Below are positions 24,287-32,642 of a DNA stretch of 32,642 nucleotides, piece after piece. The notes below the pieces were generated by a model. That model saw only the letters and a list, made by a program, of their open reading frames with translations. It was not told where the DNA came from and searched no databases. A program made the translations under genes and the position numbers. Positions within the stretch are counted from its first letter, which is position 1. Every line of letters begins with the position of its first letter. This DNA comes from Comamonadaceae bacterium (GTDB taxonomy: Bacteria; Pseudomonadota; Gammaproteobacteria; Burkholderiales; Burkholderiaceae_C). The stretch spans positions 1-32,642 of the forward strand of contig CANFWT010000029.1 of NCBI GenBank assembly GCA_947450895.1, written 5' to 3'.

Positions 24287-24724
24287 CTACTGCGCCTGCG
24301 CAATCGCCTTCTTCAAGTCCCGGTATTCCTCGCACGAAAAAGGGCAAATTTTGTCCAGGCTGGCCAGGTGTTCTTTCGCTTTGTCGAGCTGGCCCATCTG
24401 GATGTAGGCGATGCCTATGTATTCGTGGGCGCCCTTGTGCTTGGGGTCCAGGGTGAGTGCTTGTTTGTAGGCCACCAGTGACTCGTCGTACTTCTTTTGA
24501 TTGCGCAGGCTGTAGCCCAGCAGGTTGAAGCCGTCGGCGCTGCGCGGGTTGGAGGCGGTATAGGGCTCTAGCACGGCCTGGGCTGCAGCCCAGTCTTTGC
24601 GGGCGATGGCGGTCTTGGCTTTTTCAAGCTCGGTGTCGCGCGGGCTAGGTGGGCTGGTGTCGGCGGCAAAGGCAAGGCTGCTGACAAGCAGGCAGGCGGC
24701 GAAAATGAAGCGAAGCATGGACAT
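24287..24724 (-). CDS. Exported TPR-repeat protein
   Basis: This is a 145-residue protein with an export signal (MSMLRFIFAACLLVSSLAFA, AFA-A-type cleavage) and therefore probably periplasmic. About three tetratricopeptide helices pairs follow: AKTAIARKDWAAAQAVLEPY, SADGFNLLGYSLRNQKKYDE and AHEYIGIAYIQMGQLDKAKE. A C-terminal CPFSCEEYRDLKKAI has a Cys-x3-Cys pair that could form a disulfide. ATG 24724 has an AGGAAAG Shine-Dalgarno. TPR proteins are scaffolds, and no partner is evident. It could be co-transcribed with the MocR gene upstream, from which it is about 125 bp distant. Confidence 0.85.
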   Translation of the reverse strand: MSMLRFIFAACLLVSSLAFAADTSPPSPRDTELEKAKTAIARKDWAAAQAVLEPYTASNPRSADGFNLLGYSLRNQKKYDESLVAYKQALTLDPKHKGAHEYIGIAYIQMGQLDKAKEHLASLDKICPFSCEEYRDLKKAIAQAQ

Positions 24725-24848
24725 GGTGATCTTTCCTGGGGTTGAAGCGGGGGAGAGCCACGGAACTGTATCGGGTTTGATAATCACTCGCCCTGCGCAG
24801 CGCGATGGGCTTGGGCTGCACCCAGGAATCTGCAACACGCGGGCCAGA

Positions 24849-26414
24849 TCACGCCAGACGCAAGCTCACCCGGCGCGGTGCGCCGCGCGCCCGGGCCAAC
24901 TCGTCCACCGCAAGACCCAGGGCCTTGATGCCGGGGGCAATTTGTTCGGCGGGAATGGAGGACAAGCGCAACCGAAAGTACGAGCACGGGTACGGCGGGT
25001 GCATGAAGAACACCTCGCCGGCCTCGATCAGCACGCCGTGGTTGCGGGCGATCAGCGCCAGTTCGGCCGAATCCACCCAGGCCGGGGCGCGCACCCAGAC
25101 CGAGGCGCCGCCCGAAGGCAGGCTGAATTCAAACTCTGGCAAATGGGTACGCAGCGCGCGCGCCACCAGGGCCATGCGCTCTTGCATGGCCTGGTTCACC
25201 CGGCGGGCATGGGCGTCGTGGTGGCCCAGGGACAAAAACAACGCAAAAGTGTGCTGCAAAAACGCGCTGGGGTGGCGCACCATGGCGTGGCGCAGGCCGC
25301 GCAGTTCGGCGATCAAGGCGCGCGGCGCCACGATATAGCCCAGGCGCAAGGACGGCGACAGGCTTTTGGACACCGAACCCACGTAAATCACGCGCCCCAC
25401 CTTGTCCAGGCTTTTGAGCGCGGGCATGGGATCGCCCTCGTAGAGGTTTTCGGCCTCGTAGTCGTCCTCAATCACCACAAAATTGTGGTCTTCGGCCTGC
25501 TGCAGCAGGCGCCGGCGCCGCTCCAGCCCCAGCGTGCCGGTGGTGGGGCTTTGGTGCGAGGGGGTGACAAACACATAGTCCAGCGCGGGCAGGCGGTCCA
25601 CCACCAGGCCTTGCGCGTCCACCGGCAGCGGCACGCACTGCGGCTGGCGCAGGGCAAAGCTGTTGCGGGCGTGCGGGTGGCCGGGTTCTTCCAGACCCAC
25701 GCGCTGGTTGGCGTCAAACAGGCCCTCGGCCAACAAGTAGTAGGCATGTTGGGCGCCCACGGTGATCAAAATCTCTTCGGGCAGCGCAAAAACGCCGCGC
25801 TTGGGCAAGAGGCGCAGGCGGATTTGCTCGATCAGCTCGGGTACGTCGCCGAGTTCAAAGTCGGGCGTCCAGTGCGGCAGGTGGGCGCGCGCCAGGCTGT
25901 GGACGCAGCACTCGCGAAAGGCCTCGGACGGAAACAGCTGCGGGTCGTAAGTGCCGTAGACAAAGGGGTAGGCGTAGCGGCGCCACTGGTCCGGCTTGGC
26001 CAGGGTGCGCTGGTCGGAGAGCGAGCGCAGCACGCGCGCCGACCAGTCGGGCTGGGCGTTGACCCCGGGGCCCCCGGGAGATGCGGCACTGGCTGGCAGC
26101 GTGGGTGCCACCGCTTGGCGCGCAGGCACGGCGTGCGCCTGGTTGGTGACAAACACACCGCTGCGCGGGCGCGACTCGATAAACCCGTCGTCCATCAGGT
26201 GCTGGAAGGCGGCGGTCACGGTGTTGCGGCTCAGACCCAGCGCCTTGGCCAGCTCACGCGAGGACGGCAGCAGCGCGCCCACCGGCAGGCGGCCGTCCAA
26301 TATTGCCTGCACCACCGACAGGCGCAGCCGCTGCTGCAGCGGCAGGGCTGGTTTGTCGGGCAAAGCGAACAGGCTTGCCCACTGGGCGTCTTTGGTGCGG
26401 TGGAGCTGGGTCAT
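24849..26414 (-). CDS. MocR-family (GntR-HTH/aminotransferase-like) PLP-dependent regulator, TauR/GabR-like
   Basis: This is a cytoplasmic regulator of about 521 residues. Residues about 25-90 are a GntR-type winged helix (LRLSVVQAILDGRLPVGALL, LAKALGLSRNTVTAAFQHLM). The rest is a class-I aminotransferase-like domain, with the PLP Lys in GSVSKSLSPSLRLGY, the ring-binding Asp in VVIEDDYEAE, and the carboxylate-binding Arg near YFRLRLSS. Family members (GabR, TauR, PdxR) sense amines or vitamins and usually activate divergent catabolic genes. ATG 26414 (MTQLHRTKDAQW) fits a -10 at 26442-26447; an upstream in-frame start at 26495 would lie inside the operator. The divergent gene and a shared motif suggest that it controls both this locus and the TauABC-like operon. 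Confidence 0.92.
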   Translation of the reverse strand: MTQLHRTKDAQWASLFALPDKPALPLQQRLRLSVVQAILDGRLPVGALLPSSRELAKALGLSRNTVTAAFQHLMDDGFIESRPRSGVFVTNQAHAVPARQAVAPTLPASAASPGGPGVNAQPDWSARVLRSLSDQRTLAKPDQWRRYAYPFVYGTYDPQLFPSEAFRECCVHSLARAHLPHWTPDFELGDVPELIEQIRLRLLPKRGVFALPEEILITVGAQHAYYLLAEGLFDANQRVGLEEPGHPHARNSFALRQPQCVPLPVDAQGLVVDRLPALDYVFVTPSHQSPTTGTLGLERRRRLLQQAEDHNFVVIEDDYEAENLYEGDPMPALKSLDKVGRVIYVGSVSKSLSPSLRLGYIVAPRALIAELRGLRHAMVRHPSAFLQHTFALFLSLGHHDAHARRVNQAMQERMALVARALRTHLPEFEFSLPSGGASVWVRAPAWVDSAELALIARNHGVLIEAGEVFFMHPPYPCSYFRLRLSSIPAEQIAPGIKALGLAVDELARARGAPRRVSLRLA

Positions 26415-26431
26415 GGCCGGTGTGTGCAAAG

Positions 26432-26541
26432 GTGCCAAACCAGTATAAGCAGGGCCAGTGAGGGGCTGGCTTGGCCGAATCTGCCCATCTGGCACTAGCT
26501 CTTTGGTGCCAGGGCGCCTATCCTTTGCAACTGCTTATAAC
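26432..26541. promoter_or_regulatory. Divergent MocR/NTF2 promoter with CTGGCAC inverted repeat
   Basis: CTGGCACTA (26489-26497, preceded by CAT) and TGGTGCCAG (26504-26512) form the inverted repeat CTGGCAC-N10-GTGCCAG. A further GTGCCA lies at 26432. A plus-strand -10 TATAAC (26536-26541) has no good -35, and the repeat sits just upstream of the -35 position, as for an activator. A minus-strand TATACT (26447-26442) may serve the MocR gene. Confidence 0.6.
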
Positions 26542-26557
26542 TAACTGGGAGTGCTTC

Positions 26558-26953
26558 TTGACCACCGCCGCCGTTACCGAATCCACCCTGGCCGCCTTTA
26601 GCGAAGCCTGGAACCGCCACGACGTAGAAGGCCTCATGTCTTTCATGAGCGACGACTGCGTGTTCATGACCGCTGGCGGCCCGGACGCCTGCGGCGCACG
26701 CCATGTGGGCCGCGAGGCGGTAGCCAAAGCGTTTGCGGGCGCCTGGGCCGCTTTGCCCGACGCGCATTGGAGCAATGGCGTGCATTTTGTGCAGGGCGAC
26801 TTTGGCGTCTCGCAATGGACGTTTACCGGCACCGCCGCCGACGGCAGCCGGGTGGAGACCGATGGCGTGGACATCTTCTCCTTCAAGGACGGCAAGATTG
26901 CCGTGAAAAACGCGTTTCGCAAAGCACGCCCCAACATTCCCGCTGCCCAATAA
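26558..26953 (+). CDS. NTF2/SnoaL-like small protein
   Basis: This is a 131-residue protein of the nuclear-transport-factor-2/SnoaL fold, with FSEAWNRHDVEGLMSFMSDD, GREAVAKAFAGAWAALPDA and DGVDIFSFKDGKIAVKNAFR. Members are small cone-shaped enzymes or binding proteins, often helping catabolic pathways; the reaction is unknown here. TTG 26558 is chosen because it has GGGAG at 6 nt and lies about 10 bp after the predicted transcription start; the frame is open further upstream through the operator. It is the first gene of the operon divergent from MocR and lies 14 bp before the FAD oxidase gene. Confidence 0.85.
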   Translation: MTTAAVTESTLAAFSEAWNRHDVEGLMSFMSDDCVFMTAGGPDACGARHVGREAVAKAFAGAWAALPDAHWSNGVHFVQGDFGVSQWTFTGTAADGSRVETDGVDIFSFKDGKIAVKNAFRKARPNIPAAQ

Positions 26954-26967
26954 GCCCGAGGTTCTCC

Positions 26968-28389
26968 ATGACTACCGCCACACAGGCTCCGGGTGGCGAC
27001 ACCCGCTATGACCCGCAATACGACCCGCTGGTAGCGGCCACCCCCGGCGCCGGGCGCGCCTACGCCCCCAGCTACTGGGTGGCCAGCGCGGGGACACCGC
27101 CACAAGACAACGGCCCGGTGCGAAACGACTTTGACGTCGATGTCGCGGTGATCGGCTCGGGCTCGACCGGCATGTCCACCGCGCTGTACCTGGCGCAAGA
27201 CCACGGCATCAGCGCCGTGGTGTTAGAGGCCAACCAGACCGCTTGGGGGTGTTCGAGCCGCAGCGGTGGCCAGGGCCAAAACGCCAGTGGGCGGCTAACG
27301 CGCTCGCAATGGATCGCGCGCTGGGGCATGGACACGGCCAAGGCGCTGGACACCGAGATCCGCACCGGGTTTGAGAACTTCAAGGCGCTCACGCGCGAGA
27401 TCGACTGCGACGCCTTTGACGGCGGCCATTTGTACGTGGCGCATCGCAAGGAAAAAGTGGCTTACCTGGAAGAGCAAACACGGGTGCGGCGCGACATTTT
27501 TGGCTACCAGGCCAAGATGCTGAGCGCCCAAGAGCTGCGCGAGCAATACTGCGACGAGCGCGATGCCCATGCCGCCATGTGGGAGCCTGATGGCGTGGGC
27601 ATCCACCCGCTCAAATTCACCTTTGGTCTGATGCGCAAGGCGCGGGCACTGGGCGTGAAGGTGCACACCGGCAGCCCGGTGCAAGGCTGGCAGACCATCC
27701 AAGGCGTGCACCACCTGCAAACCCCCGGCGGCGTGGTGCGCGCCAAGCGCGTGGCGGTGTGCACCGGCGGCTACACCGGGCAGGCGCTCAATCCGCTGCT
27801 AAAAAATAAGCTCTTGCCCATCCTGTCCAACTCGGTAACCACGCGCGTCTTGACGGCTGCGGAACTGGCCGCGACCAACTTCCGCTCGCAAACCTTTTTG
27901 ACCGACACCCGCACCCTGCGCTTTTACTACCGCCTCTTGCCCGACAACCGGCTGCAACTGGGCAGCCGCAGCTCTATCACCGGGGCCGATGCGCAAGACC
28001 CTGGCCACCTCAAGCTGCTGACGGATGCAATTGCGCGCAAGTTTCCGCCACTGGCGGGTATTGAAATCGAGCACTCCTGGTGGGGCTGGGTGGATGTGAG
28101 CCACGACATGATGCCGCGCATCACCCGTCCCGACCCGGGGCAAACGGTCTGGCACGCCTTGGGATACGGCGGCAACGGCGTGTCGTTTTCTACTTGGGCA
28201 GGCAAGCGACTGGCGCAGCGCGTGGCAGGCAAGGACGGGGTAGAGGCGGTATTCCAATTGCCGATCTACAACTCACCCCTCGAATATCCCAACCTATTCA
28301 ACCTAGCCCGCTCGCAGGCATTTGCACCGTTTCGCCGCTTCGGCCAGTACTTTTTGTACAAGTGGTACTGGATGCAGGACGAGTTGTAA
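26968..28389 (+). CDS. FAD-dependent amine/amino-acid oxidoreductase (DAO family, PuuB-like)
   Basis: This is a 473-residue flavoprotein of the DAO/glycine-oxidase fold. After an extension of about 55 residues (with the PuuB-like SYWVASA), the Rossmann dinucleotide motif GSGSTG lies at 63-68 within VAVIGSGSTGMSTALYLAQD. The flavin loop SSRSGGQGQN and the C-terminal FAD signature HALGYGGNGVSFSTWAGKRL follow. Relatives oxidise gamma-glutamylputrescine, D-amino acids or N-methyl amino acids. ATG 26968 follows GAGG at 6 nt. Its position behind a MocR operator and before a peptide-type importer suggests that it oxidises an imported amine or amino acid to an imine. Confidence 0.9.
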   Translation: MTTATQAPGGDTRYDPQYDPLVAATPGAGRAYAPSYWVASAGTPPQDNGPVRNDFDVDVAVIGSGSTGMSTALYLAQDHGISAVVLEANQTAWGCSSRSGGQGQNASGRLTRSQWIARWGMDTAKALDTEIRTGFENFKALTREIDCDAFDGGHLYVAHRKEKVAYLEEQTRVRRDIFGYQAKMLSAQELREQYCDERDAHAAMWEPDGVGIHPLKFTFGLMRKARALGVKVHTGSPVQGWQTIQGVHHLQTPGGVVRAKRVAVCTGGYTGQALNPLLKNKLLPILSNSVTTRVLTAAELAATNFRSQTFLTDTRTLRFYYRLLPDNRLQLGSRSSITGADAQDPGHLKLLTDAIARKFPPLAGIEIEHSWWGWVDVSHDMMPRITRPDPGQTVWHALGYGGNGVSFSTWAGKRLAQRVAGKDGVEAVFQLPIYNSPLEYPNLFNLARSQAFAPFRRFGQYFLYKWYWMQDEL

Positions 28390-28470
28390 GTCACTGGCAC
28401 GAATGGCGGGCGCATCGGCCTTTCGTGGTTAGTATTCAGGCTCATCATCCCTTGAAGGCAAGACCGCACC
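28390..28470 (+). promoter_or_regulatory. 81-bp gap with a CTGGCAC element before the peptide-type ABC operon
   Basis: CTGGCACGA (28394-28402) begins five bases after the oxidase stop codon. It resembles the candidate MocR element but lacks the TA end. A TAGTAT hexamer lies further on, without a clear -35. The gap may hold an internal promoter. One 7-mer alone is weak evidence. Confidence 0.3.
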
Positions 28471-30063
28471 ATGAACCTCCAGAACCTATCCCGCCGTTCG
28501 GCCCTGGCCTTAGGCGCCTTGGCAGCGCTCCCTCACCTGACTACCCTGGCGGCCACGGATGCGCCTACGCGCGGCGGCACGCTGGTGCTGGGTTCCACCC
28601 AGGCTTTGCGCCATGTCAACGGCGCGGTGCAGTCCGGCATTGCCACGGCAGTGCCCAGCACGCAAATTTTTGCCAGCCCGCTGCGCTTTGATGACAAGTG
28701 GAACGCCCAGCCCTACCTGGCCGAAAAATGGTCGCTGGCCGCCGACGGCAAGTCGCTGACGCTAAACCTGCGCAAGGGCGCGGTGTTCCACGACGGCAAG
28801 CCGATTACTTCCGAAGACGTGGCCTTTTCCATCATGGCCATCAAGGCCAACCACCCGTTCACCACCATGATGGGCCCGGTCGACAAGGTGGAAACCCCCG
28901 ACCCCTACACCGCCATCATCCGCATGGGCACGCCGCACCCCGCCATCGTGCTGGCCATGTCGCCCGCGCTGTGCCCGATATTGCCCAAGCACATTTATGG
29001 TGACGGCACCGACCTCAAAGTGCACCCGCGCAACAGCACCGACGTGGTGGGCTCCGGCCCGTTTCGCCTGACCGAGTTCAAGGCCGGGCAGCGCATCGTG
29101 CTGGAGCGCTTTGACAAGTTCTTTCTGGCGGGCAAGCCCTACCTGGACAAAATCATCGTCAACATCAACCCCGACTCCAACAGCCTGCTGCTGGGCCTGG
29201 AGCGCGGCGAAATTCAGATGATTCCCTACGCCACCAATTCCACCGAGCTCAAGCGCGTAGCCGCCAACCCGGCGCTCAACCTGACCAACAAAGGCTTTGA
29301 AGGCATTGGCGCCCTGAACTGGCTGGCCTTCAACACGGCCAAGAAGCCGCTCAACGACGTCAATGTGCGCAAGGCCATCGCCATGACCATTGACAAAAAG
29401 TTCATCAGCAAAGCGCTGCACGGCGGCTTTTCACAACCGGCCGACGGCCCCATCGTGGCCAGCAGCCCGTTTGCCATCCCCGACCTGATCACCTACCCGC
29501 TGGACCTGAAAAAAGCTGCTGACATGCTGGACGCGGCCGGCTACAAGGCCGGGGCGGACGGCGAGCGCTTCAAGCTCACCATCGACTACCTGCCCGGCCA
29601 AGACGAGCAGCAGAAGAACGTGGCCGAATACATCCGCGCGCAGCTCAAAAAAGTGGGCGTGATGGTGGACGTGCGAGCCTCGGCCGACTTCCCGTCCTGG
29701 GCCAAGCGCATGGCCACGCACGACTTTGACCTGTCCATGGACGTGGTGTTCAACTGGGGCGACCCCATCATCGGCGTGCACCGCACCTACTTGTCAACCA
29801 ACATCCGCCCCATTGTGTGGACCAACACCCAGTCCTACAACAACCCCAAGGTCGACGAGCTGCTCAACACCGCCGGGAGCCTGCTCGACCCCACCAAGCG
29901 CCGTGCCTACTACGCCACCTTCCAAAAAATCGTGACCGACGAGCTGCCCATCCACTTCATCAACAACACGCCCTACCACACGGCCAGCAGCAAAAAGGTG
30001 ATGAACGTGCCCACCACCATCTGGGGCCCGGCGTCGCCTTTCGATGAGGTGTACCTGAAGTAA
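28471..30063 (+). CDS. ABC transporter substrate-binding protein, family 5 (peptide/opine type)
   Basis: This is a periplasmic receptor of the DppA/OppA SBP_bac_5 family, 530 residues. The N-terminus MNLQNLSRRSALALGALAAL carries a twin-arginine-like SRR motif followed by a hydrophobic core, so Tat export is possible. Family blocks are LAEKWSLAADGKSLTLNLRK, GAVFHDGKPITSEDVAFSI, NVRKAIAMTIDK and VDELLNTAG. It is followed 19 bp later by two permeases and an ATPase. Family 5 receptors bind peptides but also opines, glutathione and guanidino or amine compounds, so the ligand is undetermined. Confidence 0.92.
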   Translation: MNLQNLSRRSALALGALAALPHLTTLAATDAPTRGGTLVLGSTQALRHVNGAVQSGIATAVPSTQIFASPLRFDDKWNAQPYLAEKWSLAADGKSLTLNLRKGAVFHDGKPITSEDVAFSIMAIKANHPFTTMMGPVDKVETPDPYTAIIRMGTPHPAIVLAMSPALCPILPKHIYGDGTDLKVHPRNSTDVVGSGPFRLTEFKAGQRIVLERFDKFFLAGKPYLDKIIVNINPDSNSLLLGLERGEIQMIPYATNSTELKRVAANPALNLTNKGFEGIGALNWLAFNTAKKPLNDVNVRKAIAMTIDKKFISKALHGGFSQPADGPIVASSPFAIPDLITYPLDLKKAADMLDAAGYKAGADGERFKLTIDYLPGQDEQQKNVAEYIRAQLKKVGVMVDVRASADFPSWAKRMATHDFDLSMDVVFNWGDPIIGVHRTYLSTNIRPIVWTNTQSYNNPKVDELLNTAGSLLDPTKRRAYYATFQKIVTDELPIHFINNTPYHTASSKKVMNVPTTIWGPASPFDEVYLK

Positions 30064-30082
30064 TCTCGCAGCGCTGCCAGCA

Positions 30083-31057
30083 ATGCAGATGTTGAAGCTT
30101 GTCGCTTCGCGGCTGGCCCAGGGCTTGGCCCTGGTGCTGGCCGTGGTGGTGCTCAACTTTGTGCTGGTGCACGCCGCACCCGGCGACCCGGTGGAAACCA
30201 TTGCCGGGGCCAGCGGCGGCATGGACGAGAAGCTGCAAGCCGAGCTGCGCGCCCAATACGGCCTGGACCGGCCGCTGCCCGTGCAACTGGGCATTTACCT
30301 GGGCAAAGTGCTGCGCGGCGACCTGGGCTATTCCTACTTTTTCAATCTACCAGTCTCGGGCCTGATTGCTGAGCGGGTGCCCGCCACCTTGGCTTTGGTG
30401 CTCAGCTCGGTGCTGGCAGCGTTTCTGATCGGCACCACGCTGGGCGTCTTGTCTGCCCGCAAACCCAACGGCTGGCTGTCGCAGACCATTAACGTGCTCT
30501 CCTTGGTGGGCTTTGCAGCGCCCGTGTTCTGGCTGGGCATGCTGCTGGTGATCTTGCTGGCCAGCGTTTTTCCGGTGTTTCCGGTCTCGGGCCTGCGCGG
30601 CATAGAGTCCGATGGCCGGGGCTGGAGCGATGTGCTGGATGTGTTGCACCACCTGGTGCTGCCCGCCTTCACACTGGGTCTGGTTTACTTGGCGCAGTAC
30701 AGCCGCCTGTCGCGCGCGGCCATGCTGGATGTGCTGGGCGCGGACTACATCCGCACCGCCCTCGCCAAGGGCCTGAGCGAGCGCGTGGTGCTTTACAAGC
30801 ACGCCCTGCGCAACGCCGTTCTACCGGTGGTGACGGTGTTGGGCCTGCAGTTTGGCAACGTGCTGGCCGGGGCGATTGTGGTGGAGACGGTGTTCAACTG
30901 GCCCGGCCTGGGGCGGCTGGCCTATGAGTCGGTGCTGCGGCGCGACTACCCCACTATTTTGGGTGTGCTACTGTTCTCGTCCGTGGTGGTGGTGGTGATG
31001 AACCAGCTCACCGACCTGTGCTACCGGCTGATCGACCCCCGCATCAAAACCGCATGA
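30083..31057 (+). CDS. ABC transporter permease, DppB/OppB type
   Basis: This is an inner-membrane permease of 324 residues with about six hydrophobic segments. Typical DppB blocks are RLAQGLALVLAVVVLNFVLV, GDPVETIAG, AQYGLDRPLPVQ, LGYSYFFNLPVSGLIAERVP and the loop region YIRTALAKGLSERVVLYKHA. ATG 30083 is used; ATG 30089 is also possible. It forms the heterodimeric channel with the following DppC-type protein, to which it is coupled by an ATGA overlap. Confidence 0.93.
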   Translation: MQMLKLVASRLAQGLALVLAVVVLNFVLVHAAPGDPVETIAGASGGMDEKLQAELRAQYGLDRPLPVQLGIYLGKVLRGDLGYSYFFNLPVSGLIAERVPATLALVLSSVLAAFLIGTTLGVLSARKPNGWLSQTINVLSLVGFAAPVFWLGMLLVILLASVFPVFPVSGLRGIESDGRGWSDVLDVLHHLVLPAFTLGLVYLAQYSRLSRAAMLDVLGADYIRTALAKGLSERVVLYKHALRNAVLPVVTVLGLQFGNVLAGAIVVETVFNWPGLGRLAYESVLRRDYPTILGVLLFSSVVVVVMNQLTDLCYRLIDPRIKTA

Positions 31058-31914
31058 GCAACAACCCACACGCAGAGAGCCCCTGGCGCGAAGCCTTGCG
31101 CATGTTTGCGCGCAACCCCTCGGCCATTGCTGGCATGCTGCTCTTGGGCGCGGTGCTGCTGGTGGCGCTGGGCGGCCCGTGGTGGCTGGGGGTGGATCCG
31201 TTTGAGATCACCGCGGCACCTATGACGCCGCCGTTTTCTGAAGACGCCCTATTGGGCACCGACTACCTGGGCCGCGATGTGCTGGCCACGCTGGTCTATG
31301 GCGGGCGCGCCACCTTGCTGGTGGGTGCGGTGGCGGCGCTGCTGTCGGTGGCCATTGGCATCACGCTGGGCGCCATGGCGGGCTATTACGGCGGCAGGGT
31401 GGACGCGGTGCTGATGCGCGTGACCGAGTTTTTTCAGGTGCTGCCTGCGCTCTTGTTTGCCATGGTGGTGGTGACGCTGTTTTCGCCCACGCTGCTGACC
31501 ACCACGCTGGCCATTGGCGTGGTCAGCTGGACCGGCACCGCACGCCTGACGCGCGCCGAGTTCATGAAATTCCGCAACCTCGAGTTTGTGCGCGCCGAGC
31601 AGGCCATTGGCGCCAGCCACGCCCGCATCATCTGGAAAGTGATCTTGCCCAACGCCTTGCCGCCGCTGATTGTGTCCGCCACGCTGGCCATTGGCTCGGC
31701 GATATTGTTTGAGGCCGGTCTGTCCTTTTTGGGCCTGGGCGACCAAAACCGCATGAGCTGGGGCCTGATGATTGGCGCCAGCCGCCAGTACGTGCTGAGC
31801 TGCTGGTGGGCGGTGGCGTTTCCCGGCGCGGCCATCTTCGTCACCGTGCTGGCGGTCAGCCTGATTGGCGACGGGCTGAACGACGCGCTCAACCCCAAAC
31901 TGAGGGAGCGCTGA
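31054..31914 (+). CDS. ABC transporter permease, DppC/OppC type
   Basis: This is an inner-membrane permease of 286 residues with the DppC hallmarks [36 protein letters not shown], and the EAA-like loop [20 protein letters not shown], followed by [12 protein letters not shown]. The ATG at 31054 overlaps the DppB-type stop as ATGA. Its own stop shares one base with the ATPase start (TGATG). It has the usual length and a complete membrane domain. Confidence 0.93.
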   Translation: MSNNPHAESPWREALRMFARNPSAIAGMLLLGAVLLVALGGPWWLGVDPFEITAAPMTPPFSEDALLGTDYLGRDVLATLVYGGRATLLVGAVAALLSVAIGITLGAMAGYYGGRVDAVLMRVTEFFQVLPALLFAMVVVTLFSPTLLTTTLAIGVVSWTGTARLTRAEFMKFRNLEFVRAEQAIGASHARIIWKVILPNALPPLIVSATLAIGSAILFEAGLSFLGLGDQNRMSWGLMIGASRQYVLSCWWAVAFPGAAIFVTVLAVSLIGDGLNDALNPKLRER

Positions 31915-32642
31915 TGTCCACGCCCAAGACAGACGTCCTGCTTCAAGTGCACGACTTGCGGGTCGAGTTCAAGACCCGGCGCGGCACGGCCACGGTGCTG
32001 GCGGGCGTGGATTTGGCGGTGCACCACGGCGAAACGCTGTGCGTGGTGGGCGAATCCGGCTGCGGCAAAAGCATGACGGCGCTGGCGCTACTGCGCTTGA
32101 TACCGTCGCCGCCCGGGCGCATCAGCGCGGGGCAGGTGCTGTTTGGCGGCGAAGACCTGCTGCAAGCCAACGACGCGCGCATGCGCGAGGTGCGCGGCAA
32201 CCGCATCTCCATGATCTTTCAGGAGCCGATGACCTCGCTCAACCCGGTGTTTACCGTGGGCGACCAGATTGGAGAATCCCTGCGCCTGCACGCCGGGCTG
32301 GACGCCGCAGGCGCGCGCGCCCAGGCCATCGAGATGCTGCGCCAAGTGGGCATTGCGGCGCCCGAGCGGCGGGTGGACGAATACCCGCACCAGCTCTCGG
32401 GCGGCATGCGCCAGCGGGTGATGATTGCCATGGCGCTGGCCTGCCGCCCCGACATCCTGATCGCCGACGAACCCACCACCGCGCTGGACGTGACGGTGCA
32501 GGCCCAGATTTTTGACCTGCTGCGCGCGCTGCAGCGTGACAAGGGCACGGCCATTGTGCTGATCACCCACGACATGGGCGCCGTGGCCGAAATGGCCGAC
32601 CGGGTGATGGTGATGTACGCCGGGCGCGTGGTGGAAGAAGGC
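31914..32642 (+). CDS. ABC transporter ATP-binding protein, DppD/OppD type (3' truncated by window)
   Basis: This is the cytoplasmic ATPase subunit of the peptide-type importer; 243 codons are present and the frame is open at the window end. Walker A is GESGCGKS at residues 46-53, the Q-loop is [17 protein letters not shown], the signature is LSGGMRQRV, and Walker B is [12 protein letters not shown], followed by the H-loop in [16 protein letters not shown]. The missing C-terminus would carry the oligopeptide/dipeptide-specific extension. The start overlaps the permease stop, which supports one polycistronic operon from the NTF2-like gene onward. Confidence 0.93.
   Translation, partial: MSTPKTDVLLQVHDLRVEFKTRRGTATVLAGVDLAVHHGETLCVVGESGCGKSMTALALLRLIPSPPGRISAGQVLFGGEDLLQANDARMREVRGNRISMIFQEPMTSLNPVFTVGDQIGESLRLHAGLDAAGARAQAIEMLRQVGIAAPERRVDEYPHQLSGGMRQRVMIAMALACRPDILIADEPTTALDVTVQAQIFDLLRALQRDKGTAIVLITHDMGAVAEMADRVMVMYAGRVVEEG

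Noticed and set aside
24597..26498. 633-codon plus-strand open frame
   Set aside because: It is antisense to the MocR and TPR genes, with Arg/Gln/Gly-rich shadow composition and no family match.
28394..28402. CTGGCACGA as a firm MocR site before the peptide-type importer
   Set aside because: A single 7-base match is expected several times by chance in a window this size, so it is listed only as a weak feature.

Overview
The window looks like chromosomal DNA of a betaproteobacterium, most likely Burkholderiales and probably Comamonadaceae (Rhodoferax/Polaromonas-like). The basis is high GC, densely packed Burkholderiales-style genes (glnK-amtB with an Ala-rich AmtB leader, comM-recQ, GTP-type PEP carboxykinase, GlxA-type regulators) and protein wording. 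The family assignment is inference. No rRNA, tRNA, CRISPR array, phage or IS element was recognised.

Layout. 1-2449: the end of a polyamine/opine-type ABC importer (two permeases) followed by a GlxA/AraC-type regulator. 2435-6511: glycolate oxidase subunits glcF and glcE (minus strand, no glcD nearby), a MocA/MobA-like nucleotidyltransferase, and an SMP-30/lactonase gene. 6584-8750: the nitrogen-control operon glnK-amtB with an intrinsic terminator, a near-consensus sigma-54 promoter and an NtrC-like enhancer. 8716-12270: comM and recQ, with a LexA-type SOS box in front of comM. 12345-14356: small genes, namely a hypothetical protein, a 50-residue membrane protein behind a possible structured leader, a periplasmic glutathione peroxidase, and an overlapping DUF2237/TIGR02450 pair. 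14662-17622: pckG and, convergent to it, a cNMP-binding/GGDEF diguanylate cyclase. 17623-18149 is a gene-free regulatory stretch. 18150-22272: a TauABC-like importer, a ureohydrolase and a Rid protein in one tight operon. 22269-24260: a methyltransferase and two toxin-antitoxin modules (yefM-yoeB, higBA), with a 57-bp copy of methyltransferase sequence between the modules. 24287-32642: a TPR lipoprotein-like or periplasmic protein, a MocR regulator, and a divergent operon of an NTF2-like protein, an FAD amine/amino-acid oxidase and an oligopeptide-type ABC importer that runs off the end.

The most interesting reading is that the accessory half (18-32.6 kb) is one catabolic regulon. The TauABC-like importer is translationally coupled to a ureohydrolase with a complete dimanganese site, which suggests uptake and hydrolysis of a guanidino compound (possibly a guanidino-sulfonate) to urea plus an amine. 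A MocR regulator 6 kb away shares the word CATCTGGCACTA between its own divergent promoter and the promoter region of the transporter operon. The shared element appears there as helically phased direct repeats, and a weaker copy lies before the peptide-type importer. The FAD oxidase could then oxidise the liberated amine. The Rid protein of the operon lacks the catalytic Arg of RidA, so its role is open. Substrate and regulation are inference.
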